From NCBI GenBank assembly GCA_002694095.1, contig NZLD01000003.1, forward strand, positions 11,357-16,468: a DNA stretch of 5,112 bases, in the 5' to 3' direction. The notes under the pieces were generated by a model, which was not told the origin of the DNA, ran no database searches, and was given only the letters and a program-made list of their open reading frames with translations. A program made the position numbers and the translations under genes. This DNA comes from Micrococcales bacterium. Lineage in GTDB: Bacteria > Actinomycetota > Actinomycetes > S36-B12. Below are positions 4,568 to 5,112 of this stretch, in pieces; the stretch's first letter is position 1; each line of letters opens with the position of its first letter.

Positions 4568-5112
4568 GTGCTTGTCGCCAGCCTGCTGATCCTCGGCTGC
4601 CTGATTGCCCTGGCCTCCGGGCGTGTGCCGCCGGTGCTCGCCTTCGCGGCCACGCTTACCCTGGCCGGCGTGCTGGGCGTTGCCCCGAGCAGTGAATTGC
4701 TCAGCGGTCTGTCCAGCACGGGCGTGGTCACCGTGGCCGCGATGCTCGTCGTCGCGGCGGGCGTTGTGCACACCGGGATTGTTTCTCGGGCGACTCGCAG
4801 GATCCTGGGAAGCGCGTCCAACCTTCAACAGTCGCTGATCCGACTGCTGTTCCCCGTGGGCTTGGCGTCATCGCTGATGAACAACACCCCGATCATCGCC
4901 ATGACGATTCCGGCCGCTCAAGAACTCGAGCAAACCAGGGGCATTCCCGCCCGACGTGTCCTCATGCCGATCGCGTTCGCCGCCGCCCTGGGCGGAACGA
5001 TCACGCTCATCGGCACGAGCTCCAACCTCCTGATTGCGTCGCTGGCCGACCTCGGGGGAGTGGAGCTCAACTTTTTCGCCTTCACCCCGGTGGCGATCCC
5101 GACCTTCATTGT
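4568..5112 (+). CDS. SLC13/ArsB-type permease (ion transporter superfamily), N-terminal part
   Basis: The frame is open from GTG 4568 to the window edge, giving 181 residues; the 3' end is missing. TAG at 4553-4555 closes the frame upstream, so GTG 4568 is the first reasonable start; its ribosome-binding site is weak (AGGG, 10 bases ahead). Several membrane helices are visible (about 2-17, 22-38, 53-71, 90-103, 131-148). The two substrate and sodium hairpin signatures of this superfamily are partly present: SLMNNTPIIAM at 102-112 and GGTITLIGTSSNLLIA at 142-157. Such permeases move dicarboxylates, sulfate, arsenite or citrate across the cytoplasmic membrane, usually with sodium or protons. 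The N-terminal half alone does not give the substrate, and TrkA-C domains, common in the SLC13 sulfate type, would lie beyond the window if present. Whether it belongs to the DUF6325 operon is open, since the gap is only 29 bases. Confidence 0.88.
   Translation, partial: MLVASLLILGCLIALASGRVPPVLAFAATLTLAGVLGVAPSSELLSGLSSTGVVTVAAMLVVAAGVVHTGIVSRATRRILGSASNLQQSLIRLLFPVGLASSLMNNTPIIAMTIPAAQELEQTRGIPARRVLMPIAFAAALGGTITLIGTSSNLLIASLADLGGVELNFFAFTPVAIPTFI

Overview
The window looks like chromosomal DNA from a high-GC Actinomycetota bacterium. Support: strong G/C bias at third codon positions, GTG and TTG starts, two lipoproteins with actinobacterial-style signal peptides, EthR-like TetR regulators, a GAP-family membrane protein and a DUF6325 protein. 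I cannot name a genus. There is no rRNA, tRNA, CRISPR array, transposase or integrase. The whole window is explained by ordinary genes plus short intergenic regions, and no gene-free stretch exceeds 300 bases.

Layout, left half. The window opens with the 3' end of a plus-strand membrane protein of the phage-holin superfamily IV type (1-249). It converges on a minus-strand block that is read from about 2141 down to 246. That block holds two tandem paralogous TetR regulators (2141-1530 and 1522-944), then a decayed membrane-protein gene (933-246) with one frameshift and two in-frame TAA codons. The gaps are 7 and 10 bases, so the three were probably one transcription unit. Facing it across a 117-base control region rich in inverted repeats is a plus-strand GAP-family (LysE-clan) membrane protein (2259-2921). 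The simplest reading is that one or both TetR proteins control their own operon and the GAP gene.

Layout, right half. The GAP gene converges on a small minus-strand lipoprotein gene with an I78-inhibitor-like C-terminus (3369-3049). The 127 bases between them carry five imperfect copies of a 17-bp tandem repeat and a hairpin. The small lipoprotein is divergent from a larger plus-strand lipoprotein (3515-4114), with a 25-bp near-palindrome between them. The larger lipoprotein is followed, same strand and closely spaced, by a DUF6325 protein (4143-4538) and the start of an SLC13/ArsB-type permease (4568 to the window edge).

Most noteworthy are the duplicated regulator pair with identical recognition-helix sequence next to an operator-like control region, the 17-bp tandem repeat between convergent genes, and the actively decaying membrane gene downstream of the regulators. 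I did not see a convincing undescribed multi-gene system.
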